A stretch of DNA of 64,000 nucleotides from NCBI GenBank assembly GCA_002189105.1, contig NIOB01000002.1, forward strand, positions 620,001-684,000, read 5' to 3'. Position numbers and translations under genes: made by a program. How positions within the stretch are numbered: the first letter of the stretch is position 1; the number at the start of each line of letters is the position of its first letter. This stretch comes from Saccharibacillus soli (GTDB taxonomy: Bacteria; Bacillota; Bacilli; Paenibacillales; Paenibacillaceae). Of this stretch, positions 15,508-24,166 are shown piece after piece. The notes beneath the pieces were generated by a model. It did not search any database. It worked only from the letters and a program-made list of their open reading frames with translations, and had not been told where the DNA came from.

Positions 15508-17307
15508 TTGAATAACTTTGAATTAAATCTCTCTGTGCTCAAGAATAGATTTCCGCATGTATGGAACCAACTTAAACTGATTTCGGAGGCCGAAGCGGAC
15601 AATCCCAATGCCTATGTCGAACCTTACGAACAGGATATTCCCTGGTTGGAAGCTGTTAAGCAGTCCGTAGAAGATACGGAATGTATTTTTGTATATGGAT
15701 TTGGTCAAGGGCTTGGTGTCGCAGATCTGATTGAGCTTTATTCCAATCGGCTGCTTATGGTGTATGAACCGGATATTGACCAATTCTATCGCACAATCAG
15801 CCAATACGATCTCACAGCGCTGCTTAATCACCCGCATCTCTATTACCTTGCTGTGGGCAAAGAGCAGCTTCACTCCCTTTTTTACATGGCTTCTCTCCAT
15901 ATGCATACGGATCTTGCCTTCGTTGCACTCCGGCATTATCTGGAATCGGAAATGGATGTTTTGAGAGAGACAAAAGAGAAATTCAAAGAATATAACCATA
16001 CTTATGAGTCGAATCAGAAAACGCACGAGCTTTTTCAGCAGGACTGGGTACGTAACAGTATGTATCAAATGGCGGGCATGCTTCATGCTACGCCGGTTGA
16101 GCGCCTGAAGAATCTTTTTCCGGGAATGACTGCGGTCATCGTGGCTTCGGGTCCTTCTCTGCAAAAAGATATTGACTGGATCGAACGTTTAAAACCGCAT
16201 GCTTTTATCGTAGCAGCCGGTTCCAGCATTCAGGCTCTGGTTAAACGAGGAATAAAGCCTCATATGGCGGTCACCCTGGATGGTGGGGCCATTAACGACA
16301 AAGTATTTGAAGATCCGAGAACCCTGGAAGCTCCGCTTCTATATTCTTCAACTTCTTATTACGGAATCACGGATCGAAAACAAAGCGGTTTAATCCGCGC
16401 CGTGATGAGTAATGACACGATTACGCAATACTTTATGAATTTGCGTTCTAACGAAGTAGCCATAACTCCGACGCCGACTGTTGTAGGTACCGCCATTCAA
16501 GGTGCAATCTGGATGGGCGCCACTAAAATTGTGCTGATGGGACAAGACCTTTCTTTCCCGGGAGACAAGTTTTACTCGGATGGTGTAAATCATATCGAGA
16601 CTTCGTTAAACGAAGATCTCGTCCAAACGGCTAACATCGAAATACCCAATGTCCATGGTGGAATCAATAAGACCAACATCAACTTTATGTTTATGAAGGA
16701 TGCTTTGGAAAAGTTGTTTAGCCTATTGACAGACATTGAGATTATCAATACGACACGAAACGGCGCTTCTTTGGCAGGAACCACTTGGAAACCGATTGAA
16801 GAGGTATACGCATCGGTAGAAGCTCAGCCATTTGATGCCGGTGTATTGATGGATTTAGTTTCTTGGGGTTCTGGAAAATCCACCGAAGAAGAAAGAGCAT
16901 TTACGAAGAGCAAGCTTCAAGAGACTATAATCGATTTCTCCAATGTAGAAAAAGAAATCCAGGCCCTGCTTAAACTGATGAATCCTCTTCGTGAATGGAG
17001 CCGTACGAAGCCAGCCAAGTGTCTGAATACCATTGTAGAAATCGAAGAGCGTTGGGCAGCGATCGTCAACCGAGATTGGTTCACACAAATTTATGAGAGT
17101 GTTTCCCCAAGAGAACTGGCAAGTTTCGATCAGAAGCAGCCTTTAATCGTATTGGAGAAAAGCTTGACCAAAAAAGCGGATTTACTTTACGAGAGCCTGG
17201 GTATGCTGTTGAAAGACATAAAAAGTAAATTCCCGTTCCTGCATGAGATTTTCCAGGAGTCTATCAAACGGATTGACGAGGCTGAAGCTCGGGAGGAGAT
17301 CGTTTGA
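15508..17307 (+). CDS. Maf-type motility-associated glycosyltransferase
   Basis: Motility accessory factor family with a DUF115 / 6-hydroxymethylpterin pyrophosphokinase-like domain. Members transfer pseudaminic or legionaminic acid onto Ser/Thr of flagellin in the cytoplasm. The core is seen at about 205-300: AVIVASGPSLQKDIDWIERL, then AAGSSIQALVKRGIKPHMAVTLDG, and later MGQDLSFPGDKFYSDGVNH. Length 599 is usual for the family. It has a sigma-D-like promoter and heads an operon encoding pseudaminic acid synthesis, so the donor is probably CMP-pseudaminic acid or a derivative. Its stop overlaps the pseB start (TTGA). The start TTG at 15508 follows a GGGATGG-like site and is moderately secure. 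Confidence 0.87.
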   Translation: MNNFELNLSVLKNRFPHVWNQLKLISEAEADNPNAYVEPYEQDIPWLEAVKQSVEDTECIFVYGFGQGLGVADLIELYSNRLLMVYEPDIDQFYRTISQYDLTALLNHPHLYYLAVGKEQLHSLFYMASLHMHTDLAFVALRHYLESEMDVLRETKEKFKEYNHTYESNQKTHELFQQDWVRNSMYQMAGMLHATPVERLKNLFPGMTAVIVASGPSLQKDIDWIERLKPHAFIVAAGSSIQALVKRGIKPHMAVTLDGGAINDKVFEDPRTLEAPLLYSSTSYYGITDRKQSGLIRAVMSNDTITQYFMNLRSNEVAITPTPTVVGTAIQGAIWMGATKIVLMGQDLSFPGDKFYSDGVNHIETSLNEDLVQTANIEIPNVHGGINKTNINFMFMKDALEKLFSLLTDIEIINTTRNGASLAGTTWKPIEEVYASVEAQPFDAGVLMDLVSWGSGKSTEEERAFTKSKLQETIIDFSNVEKEIQALLKLMNPLREWSRTKPAKCLNTIVEIEERWAAIVNRDWFTQIYESVSPRELASFDQKQPLIVLEKSLTKKADLLYESLGMLLKDIKSKFPFLHEIFQESIKRIDEAEAREEIV

Positions 17308-18293
17308 CTTCAATCTATAAGGACAAGAAAATTTTGGTTATAGGTGGTACGGGCACTATCGGATGCCATTTGGTCAAGCGACTTCTTGAGGAAGAACCTC
17401 AGGTCATCCGTATTTTTAGCCGTGACGAACACAAACAGTACGAGATGGCGATCGAATTCGCGCAGTATTCGGGACGGCTGCGCTTTCTGATCGGCGACGT
17501 TAGAGACCAACAGAGACTTGGCCGCGCTATGGAAGACATCGATTATGTCTTCCACTTGGCGGCCATGAAGCATGTGCCTTCCTGCGAATACAATCCATTT
17601 GAAGCAGTGCAGACGAACGTAATCGGAACTCAAAATGTCATTCAGGCTGCAATTGAAAATAATGTAAAAAAAGTGCTGTTTACAAGCACGGACAAGGCCA
17701 TATCGCCAACTAATACTTATGGTGCAACTAAACTAACCGCCGAACGATTGATTTCCGCGGCCGAGTATCAAAAAGGATCGAAAGAGACCGTGTTTTCATC
17801 CGTAAGGTTCGGGAATGTGATGGGTTCGAGAGGGTCCGTTATTCCTTTGTTCAAGAAGCAGATTCTTGAACAAAGAAAAGTAACGGTTACAGACCCTGAC
17901 ATGCTTAGATATATGATGACTCCTTCACAAGCTATTCAATTGATATTGGAAGCAAATGGGATAGCTAGAGGTGGAGAAGTATTCGTCTTGAAAATGCCAG
18001 TTATTCGTATTGGAGATCTAGCAGAAATTCTAATAGAACATACCGTAAGTAAATACGAGATTCGGGAAGCTGTAAAGATGGAAGTCATCGGAATTCGACC
18101 CGGAGAGAAACGCTACGAAGAATTGATGACTGCAGATGAATATCTGATTTCTCATGAAGCAGAGAATATGTTTATTGTGCCAGCCTTTTTCAACAGCAAT
18201 TCATCCAAGCTACTGCTTAAAGAACCGTTAGAAATGATCCCAATCTCAAAGTTGCTTATTTCAGAATGGTTAAGAAAAGAACAACTTTTATGA
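17304..18293 (+). CDS. pseB: PseB, UDP-GlcNAc 4,6-dehydratase (inverting)
   Basis: First enzyme of pseudaminic acid synthesis: converts UDP-GlcNAc to the 4-keto-6-deoxy-L-arabino sugar nucleotide with bound NADP. Extended SDR of 329 residues with GGTGTIG (14-20) and the PseB-type active site TSTDKA (128-132) and YGATK (Y139, K143). MKHVPSCEYNPFEAVQTNVIG is diagnostic of the PseB/CapD branch. Start TTG at 17304 is preceded by GGGAGGAG and overlaps the Maf stop. Base composition falls toward the 3' end, where the AT-rich part of the operon begins. Confidence 0.92.
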   Translation: MTSIYKDKKILVIGGTGTIGCHLVKRLLEEEPQVIRIFSRDEHKQYEMAIEFAQYSGRLRFLIGDVRDQQRLGRAMEDIDYVFHLAAMKHVPSCEYNPFEAVQTNVIGTQNVIQAAIENNVKKVLFTSTDKAISPTNTYGATKLTAERLISAAEYQKGSKETVFSSVRFGNVMGSRGSVIPLFKKQILEQRKVTVTDPDMLRYMMTPSQAIQLILEANGIARGGEVFVLKMPVIRIGDLAEILIEHTVSKYEIREAVKMEVIGIRPGEKRYEELMTADEYLISHEAENMFIVPAFFNSNSSKLLLKEPLEMIPISKLLISEWLRKEQLL

Positions 18294-18307
18294 GAGAGGA
18301 GACCTCA

Positions 18308-19054
18308 ATGAACACAGTAGCGATTATCCAAGCGAGAATGGGTTCGACTCGTTTGCCAGGAAAAGTTATGAAAAATTTGTTCGGAAAGACGGTATTGCAG
18401 CATGTAGTCGAGCGAGTGATTCGAGCCTCTAATATCGATCAAGTAGTTGTAGCTACAACGCAAGCGGAAAAGGATAATCTAATCGTTGAAGAGGCTGAGA
18501 AGCTTGGAGTGGCATGGTTTCGCGGGAATGAAGATGACGTATTAGATCGTTATTATCAGGCAGCTGTTCTGAATCAGGCAGATATAGTTGTACGGGTAAC
18601 TTCAGATTGTCCATTGATTGATAGCGAAGTTCTCTCTGATCTAGTCGGCTTTTACAAGGAACATAAATATGATTACGTAAGTAATACATTGAAACGCTCC
18701 TATCCTAGAGGACTCGATGCAGAGGTTTTATCTTTCGAGTCTTTAAAAGTTGCGCATGAAAATGCGTCGAATCAAGAGTCAAGAGAGCATGTCACTCCTT
18801 ACGTTTACAATAATCCGGATCTCTTCTCTTTGTACAGTTATGAGAATGCGATTGACTATTCAGAATACCGTTGGACACTGGATACAGCGGAGGATTGGGA
18901 TTTGATTCAGAAGATTTATGAAAATTTGTATAGAGAGAATGAAATTTTCTCTTGGGAAAAAGGCATTGCTTTAATGCAACAAAAACCAGAACTTTACGAG
19001 ATCAATGCCGGGGTAGAGCAAAAGAAGTTGAGCAATTCAGAAGGGTTACAATGA
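18308..19054 (+). CDS. PseF-like cytidylyltransferase (SpsF family)
   Basis: Nucleotidyltransferase of the CMP-KDO/CMP-sialate synthetase superfamily, 248 residues. The N-terminal nucleotide-binding signature is AIIQARMGSTRLPGKVM (4-20), followed by VVRVTSDCPLIDSEV with the metal-binding Asp, and PRGLDAEV. In context it is expected to activate pseudaminic acid to the CMP form used by the Maf enzyme. The SpsF type is divergent from Campylobacter PseF, so the substrate is inferred from neighbours. The ATG at 18308 follows GAGAGGAGA; an earlier in-frame GTG/ATG would lie inside pseB. Overlaps pseG by ATGA. Confidence 0.82.
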   Translation: MNTVAIIQARMGSTRLPGKVMKNLFGKTVLQHVVERVIRASNIDQVVVATTQAEKDNLIVEEAEKLGVAWFRGNEDDVLDRYYQAAVLNQADIVVRVTSDCPLIDSEVLSDLVGFYKEHKYDYVSNTLKRSYPRGLDAEVLSFESLKVAHENASNQESREHVTPYVYNNPDLFSLYSYENAIDYSEYRWTLDTAEDWDLIQKIYENLYRENEIFSWEKGIALMQQKPELYEINAGVEQKKLSNSEGLQ

Positions 19055-20136
19055 GAGTTTTCATCAGGGCAGATGCATCTGAATCATTAGGAATAGGACA
19101 CATAATGCGATGCTTATCTCTTTGCGAAGAGTTAAAAAATGCTGTGGAAGAAATCATTTTTGTGTGTAGAAATCTAACCGATTCTTTAAGACAGCTTATA
19201 TCAGGTAAAGGCTACTCTTTACAAGAATTTTCTTCCGAATTTTCTTTGGGAAGTGTTGAAGAAGCTCAGCAGATTGCCCAACAGTTAAGCGCATACATCA
19301 GCAAGGAAAAAACGGATTATTTGATCATTGATCATTATGGCATTGATCATGTATGGGAAGAAATAGTGTCTTCTCTGTTTTTTAAGACAATGGTGATAGA
19401 CGACTTGGAAAACAGATTTCACAGCTGCGATATTCTGTTAGATACTAATTTTTCTTTAAATAATCAAGTGCGTTATTTGTCTTTTGTGCCTAAGCACACC
19501 ACTAGATTGTTAGGGCCATCGTATGCTTTACTTAGACCGGAATTTATACAGATGCAAAATTCAAAAAAATTCTCACTTGAACGAAGTGAATACGAAAATA
19601 AAATACTCATATGTTTCGGAGGTACAGATCCCACGAACGAAACGTTAAAAACCCTACAGGCTTTGGAAATATTAAACGCTACGAAAGGCTCTCAAAGTTA
19701 CGAAGCAGTGGTTATCCTAGGTGGATCTAACACTAAGATCAAACAAATCGAAGAGCAGTATGGGGGGAAACCCTGGGTCGAGTTGCTCGTGCAACCGCCT
19801 TCCATGAGTAGCGCAATGATGAGGGCCGGCTTTGCAGTATGCTCGGCAGGCTCCATCACTTGGGAACGTTATTGTATGGGTTTGCCAGCCATTACGATTG
19901 CGATAGCAGAAAATCAAATTCAAATCGCTGAACAAGGACAATTTTTAGGGATTGATACCTATTTGGGAGAAAGCGAAAATATAACGGCTAGTTCGTTGTC
20001 TTCCGCAATTTCAGATTTTCTGCAAGATAGCTGTGAAGAACGGAAAGAACGCAGAAAGAAAGCTATTCAACTAGTGGATGGCGAGGGAGCGGCGAGGGTG
20101 GCTAAAGTTCTATTGACAATGGGGGTGAACCGTTAA
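19051..20136 (+). CDS. pseG: PseG, UDP-sugar hydrolase of pseudaminic acid synthesis
   Basis: Removes UDP from UDP-2,4-diacylamino-2,4,6-trideoxy-L-altrose, giving the free sugar for PseI. GT-B-like fold of 361 residues. The N-terminus VFIRADASESLGIGHIMR (3-20) carries the conserved GxGHxxR with the family's catalytic His (H17), and the C-terminal half has CFGGTDPTNETL and CSAGSITWERYCMGLP, the nucleotide-binding loop. Starts at the ATG overlapping the stop of the preceding gene. AT-rich relative to the flagellar genes, like its immediate neighbours. Confidence 0.9.
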   Translation: MRVFIRADASESLGIGHIMRCLSLCEELKNAVEEIIFVCRNLTDSLRQLISGKGYSLQEFSSEFSLGSVEEAQQIAQQLSAYISKEKTDYLIIDHYGIDHVWEEIVSSLFFKTMVIDDLENRFHSCDILLDTNFSLNNQVRYLSFVPKHTTRLLGPSYALLRPEFIQMQNSKKFSLERSEYENKILICFGGTDPTNETLKTLQALEILNATKGSQSYEAVVILGGSNTKIKQIEEQYGGKPWVELLVQPPSMSSAMMRAGFAVCSAGSITWERYCMGLPAITIAIAENQIQIAEQGQFLGIDTYLGESENITASSLSSAISDFLQDSCEERKERRKKAIQLVDGEGAARVAKVLLTMGVNR

Positions 20137-20137
20137 T

Positions 20138-20725
20138 ATGGAAATACTCTGGCTAGGCCCGAGCAATGACACAGTGAAGCAGTCAATGAAAGATGTTTAC
20201 GGAGATACGGTTACTTTTCATACGGAAAAAATAGATAGAATGAGCAAAGTTATTGAAGATAAGGATTTTATCATTAGTTTTGGATATCGTCACTTGATTA
20301 CTCCCGACGTTATCGAGCTATTTTCTCACAGAATAATCAACATTCATATCTCGTACTTACCTTGGAATAGAGGTGCGGACCCTAATTTTTGGAGTATTGC
20401 TGAGGATACGAGAAAAGGAGTAACGATTCATTACATCGATTCAGGTTTAGATACGGGCGACATTCTGGTACAAGAAGAAGTACATTTTGAAGAAGAAGAT
20501 ACACTAAAAACTAGCTACTTCAAGTTGAATAAAACAGCAATCGATCTTTTATTCAAGCATTGGCTTGAAATCCGAAATGGTAAGATGACAGCCTATCCGC
20601 AAGATAAAAATTCTGGGAGTCTTCATTACAAAAAAGATCTAGAAGAGTATAAGCATATCCTTGAAAAAGAGGGATGGGAAACACCTTTGAGAAAAATCAA
20701 GGGGATTGCTCGGAAAAGCTCATAA
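20138..20725 (+). CDS. Formyltransferase-family enzyme, candidate sugar N-formyltransferase
   Basis: Small protein (195 residues) with the catalytic core of 10-formyl-tetrahydrofolate-dependent transferases: NIHISYLPWNRGADPNFW supplies the Asn and His, and GVTIHYIDSGLDTGDIL the Asp. It is much shorter than methionyl-tRNA formyltransferase (about 310) and lacks its C-terminal domain. It lies between pseG and pseI, where an acetyltransferase (PseH) is expected and is not found in the operon. The inference is that it formylates the 4-amino group, giving a 7-N-formyl pseudaminic acid; such a sugar is known from Pseudomonas aeruginosa 1244 pilin. A role on another sugar is possible. Confidence 0.75.
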   Translation: MEILWLGPSNDTVKQSMKDVYGDTVTFHTEKIDRMSKVIEDKDFIISFGYRHLITPDVIELFSHRIINIHISYLPWNRGADPNFWSIAEDTRKGVTIHYIDSGLDTGDILVQEEVHFEEEDTLKTSYFKLNKTAIDLLFKHWLEIRNGKMTAYPQDKNSGSLHYKKDLEEYKHILEKEGWETPLRKIKGIARKSS

Positions 20726-20751
20726 ATATAAATACGGGAAGGAAGTCCTCC

Positions 20752-21804
20752 ATGAAACCCAAACTCACTATCGGGGATAGAGAGATTTCGCGTCAATCGC
20801 CTCCTTTTATAATTGCTGAAATGTCGGGAAATCATAACCAATCATTAGAGCGAGCAATGAAGATTGTTGAGGAAGCTGCTCTGGCAGGGGTTGACGCTAT
20901 AAAGTTGCAGACTTATACAGCTGAAACCATGACATTGGATGTTGATCGTGAAGACTTCTTCATAAAAGAAGAAAATAGTTTGTGGAAAGGAAATTCCCTT
21001 TACAATTTGTATAAGCAAGCTTATACACCGTGGGAATGGCATGAACCTATTTTTGAACGCTGCAAGGAATTGGGCCTTATTGCATTCAGTTCTCCTTTTG
21101 ACCATACAGCAGTCGATTTTCTAGAGGAACTCGATGTGCCGGCTTTCAAAATTGCCTCTTTTGAAAATAGCGATTTGCCCTTGATTCGTAAGGTAGCCTC
21201 CACCGGAAAGCCTATGATTATATCTACAGGGATGGCCTCTTTGTCCGAGCTGGATGAAACAGTTCGAGAAGTGGAGAAAAGTGGAAACCATCAATTGGCT
21301 TTATTGAAATGCACAAGTACTTACCCTGCTTCTCCAGAGAATACAAATCTAGCAACGATTCCGCACATGCGAGATTTATTTGGTTATGAAGTGGGACTGT
21401 CTGACCATACTATGGGCGTAGGAGCAGCAGTAGCCAGCACGGTATTGGGAGCCACTATTATCGAGAAACACTTTACTCTTTCTAGAGCTGAAGGAGGGGT
21501 TGACTCAGCCTTTTCCTTAGAACCGAAAGAATTAAAACAACTTGTAGAAGAGACAAAGAGAGCCTGGCTTGCTTTGGGTGAAGTAACCTACGGTCCTCTA
21601 AACGAAGAGAAATCTTCAATGCGCTTCAGACGCTCTCTCTATGTTACTCAGGACTTAAGAGCGGGACATGAGTTGACTGAAGAAGACGTAAGAATTATTA
21701 GACCGGGTTACGGTCTTTCTCCAAAGTACTACGATCTGGTGCTTGGGAAAAAAATAACTAAAGACTTAGCCAAGGGAACTCCACTGAGTTGGGATTTTAT
21801 CTAA
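20752..21804 (+). CDS. pseI: PseI, pseudaminic acid synthase
   Basis: Condenses the 2,4-diacylamino-2,4,6-trideoxyaltrose with phosphoenolpyruvate to pseudaminic acid. NeuB family, 350 residues. The TIM-barrel part is marked by FIIAEMSGNHNQSLERAMKI, AGVDAIKLQTYTAETMTLD, FSSPFDHTAVDFLEEL and GLSDHTMGVGAAVASTVLGA. EKHFTLSRAEGGVDSAFSLEP is the conserved catalytic loop. A C-terminal SAF-like domain starts at about 290 (RRSLYVTQDLRAGHELT). The MSGNHN form is typical of the Pse rather than the sialic acid enzyme. Start ATG 20752 follows GGGAAGGAAG. Confidence 0.93.
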   Translation: MKPKLTIGDREISRQSPPFIIAEMSGNHNQSLERAMKIVEEAALAGVDAIKLQTYTAETMTLDVDREDFFIKEENSLWKGNSLYNLYKQAYTPWEWHEPIFERCKELGLIAFSSPFDHTAVDFLEELDVPAFKIASFENSDLPLIRKVASTGKPMIISTGMASLSELDETVREVEKSGNHQLALLKCTSTYPASPENTNLATIPHMRDLFGYEVGLSDHTMGVGAAVASTVLGATIIEKHFTLSRAEGGVDSAFSLEPKELKQLVEETKRAWLALGEVTYGPLNEEKSSMRFRRSLYVTQDLRAGHELTEEDVRIIRPGYGLSPKYYDLVLGKKITKDLAKGTPLSWDFI

Positions 21805-21827
21805 GACACAAAGAATAGGGGACTAAT

Positions 21828-22775
21828 ATGAACATTCTACTGACCGGAGGAGCCGGTTTTATTGGCCGCTGGGTTGCCAAAAACCTTTTAAGCCAAGGCC
21901 ATAACGTATGGATTCTGGACGATCTGTCCAACGGGCAGGAATCCAATATCGCTGAATTCCGCAACCATGCTAACCTCAAGGGATTTATCGAAGGGACTAT
22001 CTTGGACGAAGAACTGCTATCCAAGCTGTTTGCCGAGCATCGCTTCGACATTTGCTACCACCTCGGCGCTTCGATCAATGTGCAGGACTCAATCGATGAT
22101 CCTCGCACGACATTCAATAACGATACAGTCGGAACCTTCTACATCTTGGAGCAGTGCAAGCAGTACGGAACCAAAGTCGTGTTCATGAGCACCTGCATGG
22201 TGTATGATCGCTGCACGGATGTGAACGGCATCGATGAAGCCCATCCGACAAAACCAGCTTCTCCATATGCGGGAGCTAAGATCGGCGCAGAGAATATGGT
22301 GCTGTCTTATTACTATGCCTATGATCTGCCGACAGTGGTGATTCGCCCCTTCAACACCTATGGTCCTTTTCAGAAAACCGGTGGTGAAGGTGGAGTCGTC
22401 GCCATCTTCCTCAAAAATGACCTGGATAACAAAGTGCTGAATATTTATGGTGAAGGAACGCAAACGCGGGATCTGCTGTATGTAGAGGACTGCGCACGTT
22501 TCGTCGTAGAGGCCGGTTTCAGCGATGCGGTTAACGGTCAGATCGTTAACGCAGGGCTTGGGCGCGACATTTCAGTCAATGATCTGGCGCAGCTTATCAC
22601 AGGCGATGCAAGCAGAATCAAGCACGTTGAACATATTCATCCTCAGAGCGAAATTCAAAAGCTGCTCTGTAATTCGGATAAAGCGAAGCAGCTTCTTGGA
22701 TGGGAACCACGCGTTTCCCTGGAAGAAGGAATTGCACGCACGCGGGAGTGGATCAAACAAGGAGGGCTGGCTTAA
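21828..22775 (+). CDS. NAD-dependent sugar epimerase/dehydratase (extended SDR)
   Basis: Extended short-chain dehydrogenase of 315 residues. Rossmann motif GGAGFIG (7-13), a Ser/Thr-rich STCMVYD strand end, and the YxxxK pair in SPYAGAKIGAE. RPFNTYGPFQKTGGEGGV and IYGEGTQTRDLLYVEDCA are shared with UDP-glucose 4-epimerases and NDP-sugar 4,6-dehydratases. It is not needed for the standard pseudaminic acid route, so it may make a further sugar for the glycan or modify a step. Base composition is clearly higher in GC than the pseF-like to pseI genes just upstream. The exact substrate cannot be assigned from sequence. Confidence 0.8.
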   Translation: MNILLTGGAGFIGRWVAKNLLSQGHNVWILDDLSNGQESNIAEFRNHANLKGFIEGTILDEELLSKLFAEHRFDICYHLGASINVQDSIDDPRTTFNNDTVGTFYILEQCKQYGTKVVFMSTCMVYDRCTDVNGIDEAHPTKPASPYAGAKIGAENMVLSYYYAYDLPTVVIRPFNTYGPFQKTGGEGGVVAIFLKNDLDNKVLNIYGEGTQTRDLLYVEDCARFVVEAGFSDAVNGQIVNAGLGRDISVNDLAQLITGDASRIKHVEHIHPQSEIQKLLCNSDKAKQLLGWEPRVSLEEGIARTREWIKQGGLA

Positions 22776-22787
22776 GCCAGCCTTTCC
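22765..22787 (+). terminator. Weak terminator-like hairpin at the end of the SDR gene
   Basis: GGCTGGC-TTAA-GCCAGCC (22765-22782) overlaps the stop codon and is followed by TTTCCT. It may attenuate transcription into pseC. Confidence 0.45.
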
Positions 22788-22817
22788 TGCTGCGCGTTAT
22801 TATAAGGAGGGGAAGGA

Positions 22818-23999
22818 ATGGAAAGAACAGACAAGAGATTGACAATGCTTCCTTACGGTCAGCAGTGGTTGGATGAAGAGGACATCGAAGCCGTAGTCCA
22901 GGTTCTGAGAGGGGACTTCATCACTCAGGGTCCAATGATTCAAGCCTTTGAGCAAAAAGTGGCTTCGTATGCAGGGGCTAAATACGGAGTAGCTTTTAGC
23001 AATGGTACAGCTGCTCTGCATGGAGCTTGCTTTGCAGCAGGTATTGGGTCTGGTGATGAAGTGATTACCACTCCTCTTACTTTTTTGGCGAGCAGCAATT
23101 GTGTGCTTTATCAAGGGGGGACTCCGGTCTTCGCGGACATTGATCCGATAACGTATAATATCGATCCCCGACAGATTGAGCTAAAATTGACTCCACGCAC
23201 GAAAGCGGTCATTCCAGTCGATTTCAGCGGACAGCCAGCCGAGATGGATCGTATTCAAGAGATTGCCCGACTGCATAATTTGATCGTAATTGAAGATGCC
23301 GCACATTCGATCGGAGCGGATTACCAAGGGCGCAAGGTCGGTTCCTGGGCGGATATGACCATGTTCAGCTTCCATCCCGTCAAACATGTTACAACGGCTG
23401 AAGGTGGCATGATCGTTACGGACAATGAGGTATTCTATCGCAAGCTTTTGCAGTTCCGCAGCCACGGCATGACCCGCGATCCTCAGGAACTCACCCGCAA
23501 TGAAGGCCCTTGGTATTACGAGATGCAGTCGCTTGGTTATAACTACCGAATGACTGACATGCAGGCAGCGCTTGGCGTCTCCCAAATGGATAAACTGGAT
23601 GGATTCATCGACAAGCGCAGAGAGATTGTTGCCATTTATAACCGTGAATTAGCTGGTATCCCAGGACTTGTCCTGCCTGAGCAGCATCCCGAGGCTGCAT
23701 CAAGCTGGCATCTATACGTTGTGCGTTTCCTGCCCGAGTATTTTGAAGGCTCCCGTCGGGAGATTTTTGAAGCTTTCCGCGACTGCAATATTGGCGTAAA
23801 TGTCCACTACATGCCGGTGTATCTCCAGCCTTATTATAGAGAACTTGGCTATGCGGAAGGCCTGTGTTCAAACGCGGAGGCCTATTACGAAACAGCGATT
23901 ACACTGCCGCTTTTTCCGAAGATGAGTGATATGGACGTTCAGCAGGTGATTGATGTAACGAAGGATATTGTGCGTCGGTTTAAGAAAGGTAACGTCTAG
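22818..23999 (+). CDS. pseC: PseC, PLP-dependent UDP-sugar aminotransferase
   Basis: Second pathway step: transaminates the 4-keto product of PseB to UDP-4-amino-4,6-dideoxy-N-acetyl-L-altrosamine. DegT/DnrJ/EryC1 family, 393 residues. PLP features: SNGTAALHGA (phosphate contact), VIEDAAHSIGA (Asp to the pyridine nitrogen) and FHPVKHVTTAEGGM with the Schiff-base lysine K189. NVHYMPVYLQPYYRELGY is typical of PseC. GGAGGGGAAGG precedes the ATG. It is separated from pseB by five genes, unlike the pseB-pseC pair common elsewhere, and like the SDR gene it is GC-richer than the middle of the operon. Confidence 0.92.
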   Translation: MERTDKRLTMLPYGQQWLDEEDIEAVVQVLRGDFITQGPMIQAFEQKVASYAGAKYGVAFSNGTAALHGACFAAGIGSGDEVITTPLTFLASSNCVLYQGGTPVFADIDPITYNIDPRQIELKLTPRTKAVIPVDFSGQPAEMDRIQEIARLHNLIVIEDAAHSIGADYQGRKVGSWADMTMFSFHPVKHVTTAEGGMIVTDNEVFYRKLLQFRSHGMTRDPQELTRNEGPWYYEMQSLGYNYRMTDMQAALGVSQMDKLDGFIDKRREIVAIYNRELAGIPGLVLPEQHPEAASSWHLYVVRFLPEYFEGSRREIFEAFRDCNIGVNVHYMPVYLQPYYRELGYAEGLCSNAEAYYETAITLPLFPKMSDMDVQQVIDVTKDIVRRFKKGNV

Positions 24000-24166
24000 T
24001 CTCCAGCGAGATCCTATGCGCTCTTAATCAAGTCATGCACTTAGCTATAGATATTATATGTTTAAAAAGTAACTTGGGAGATTTTTGGTTTACAGTGTCC
24101 GCGAAGAAATTAAGCGAACTCCGGATGCTAACAAAAATCTCCTTAGCGAGGAAGAGGAAAACAAAA

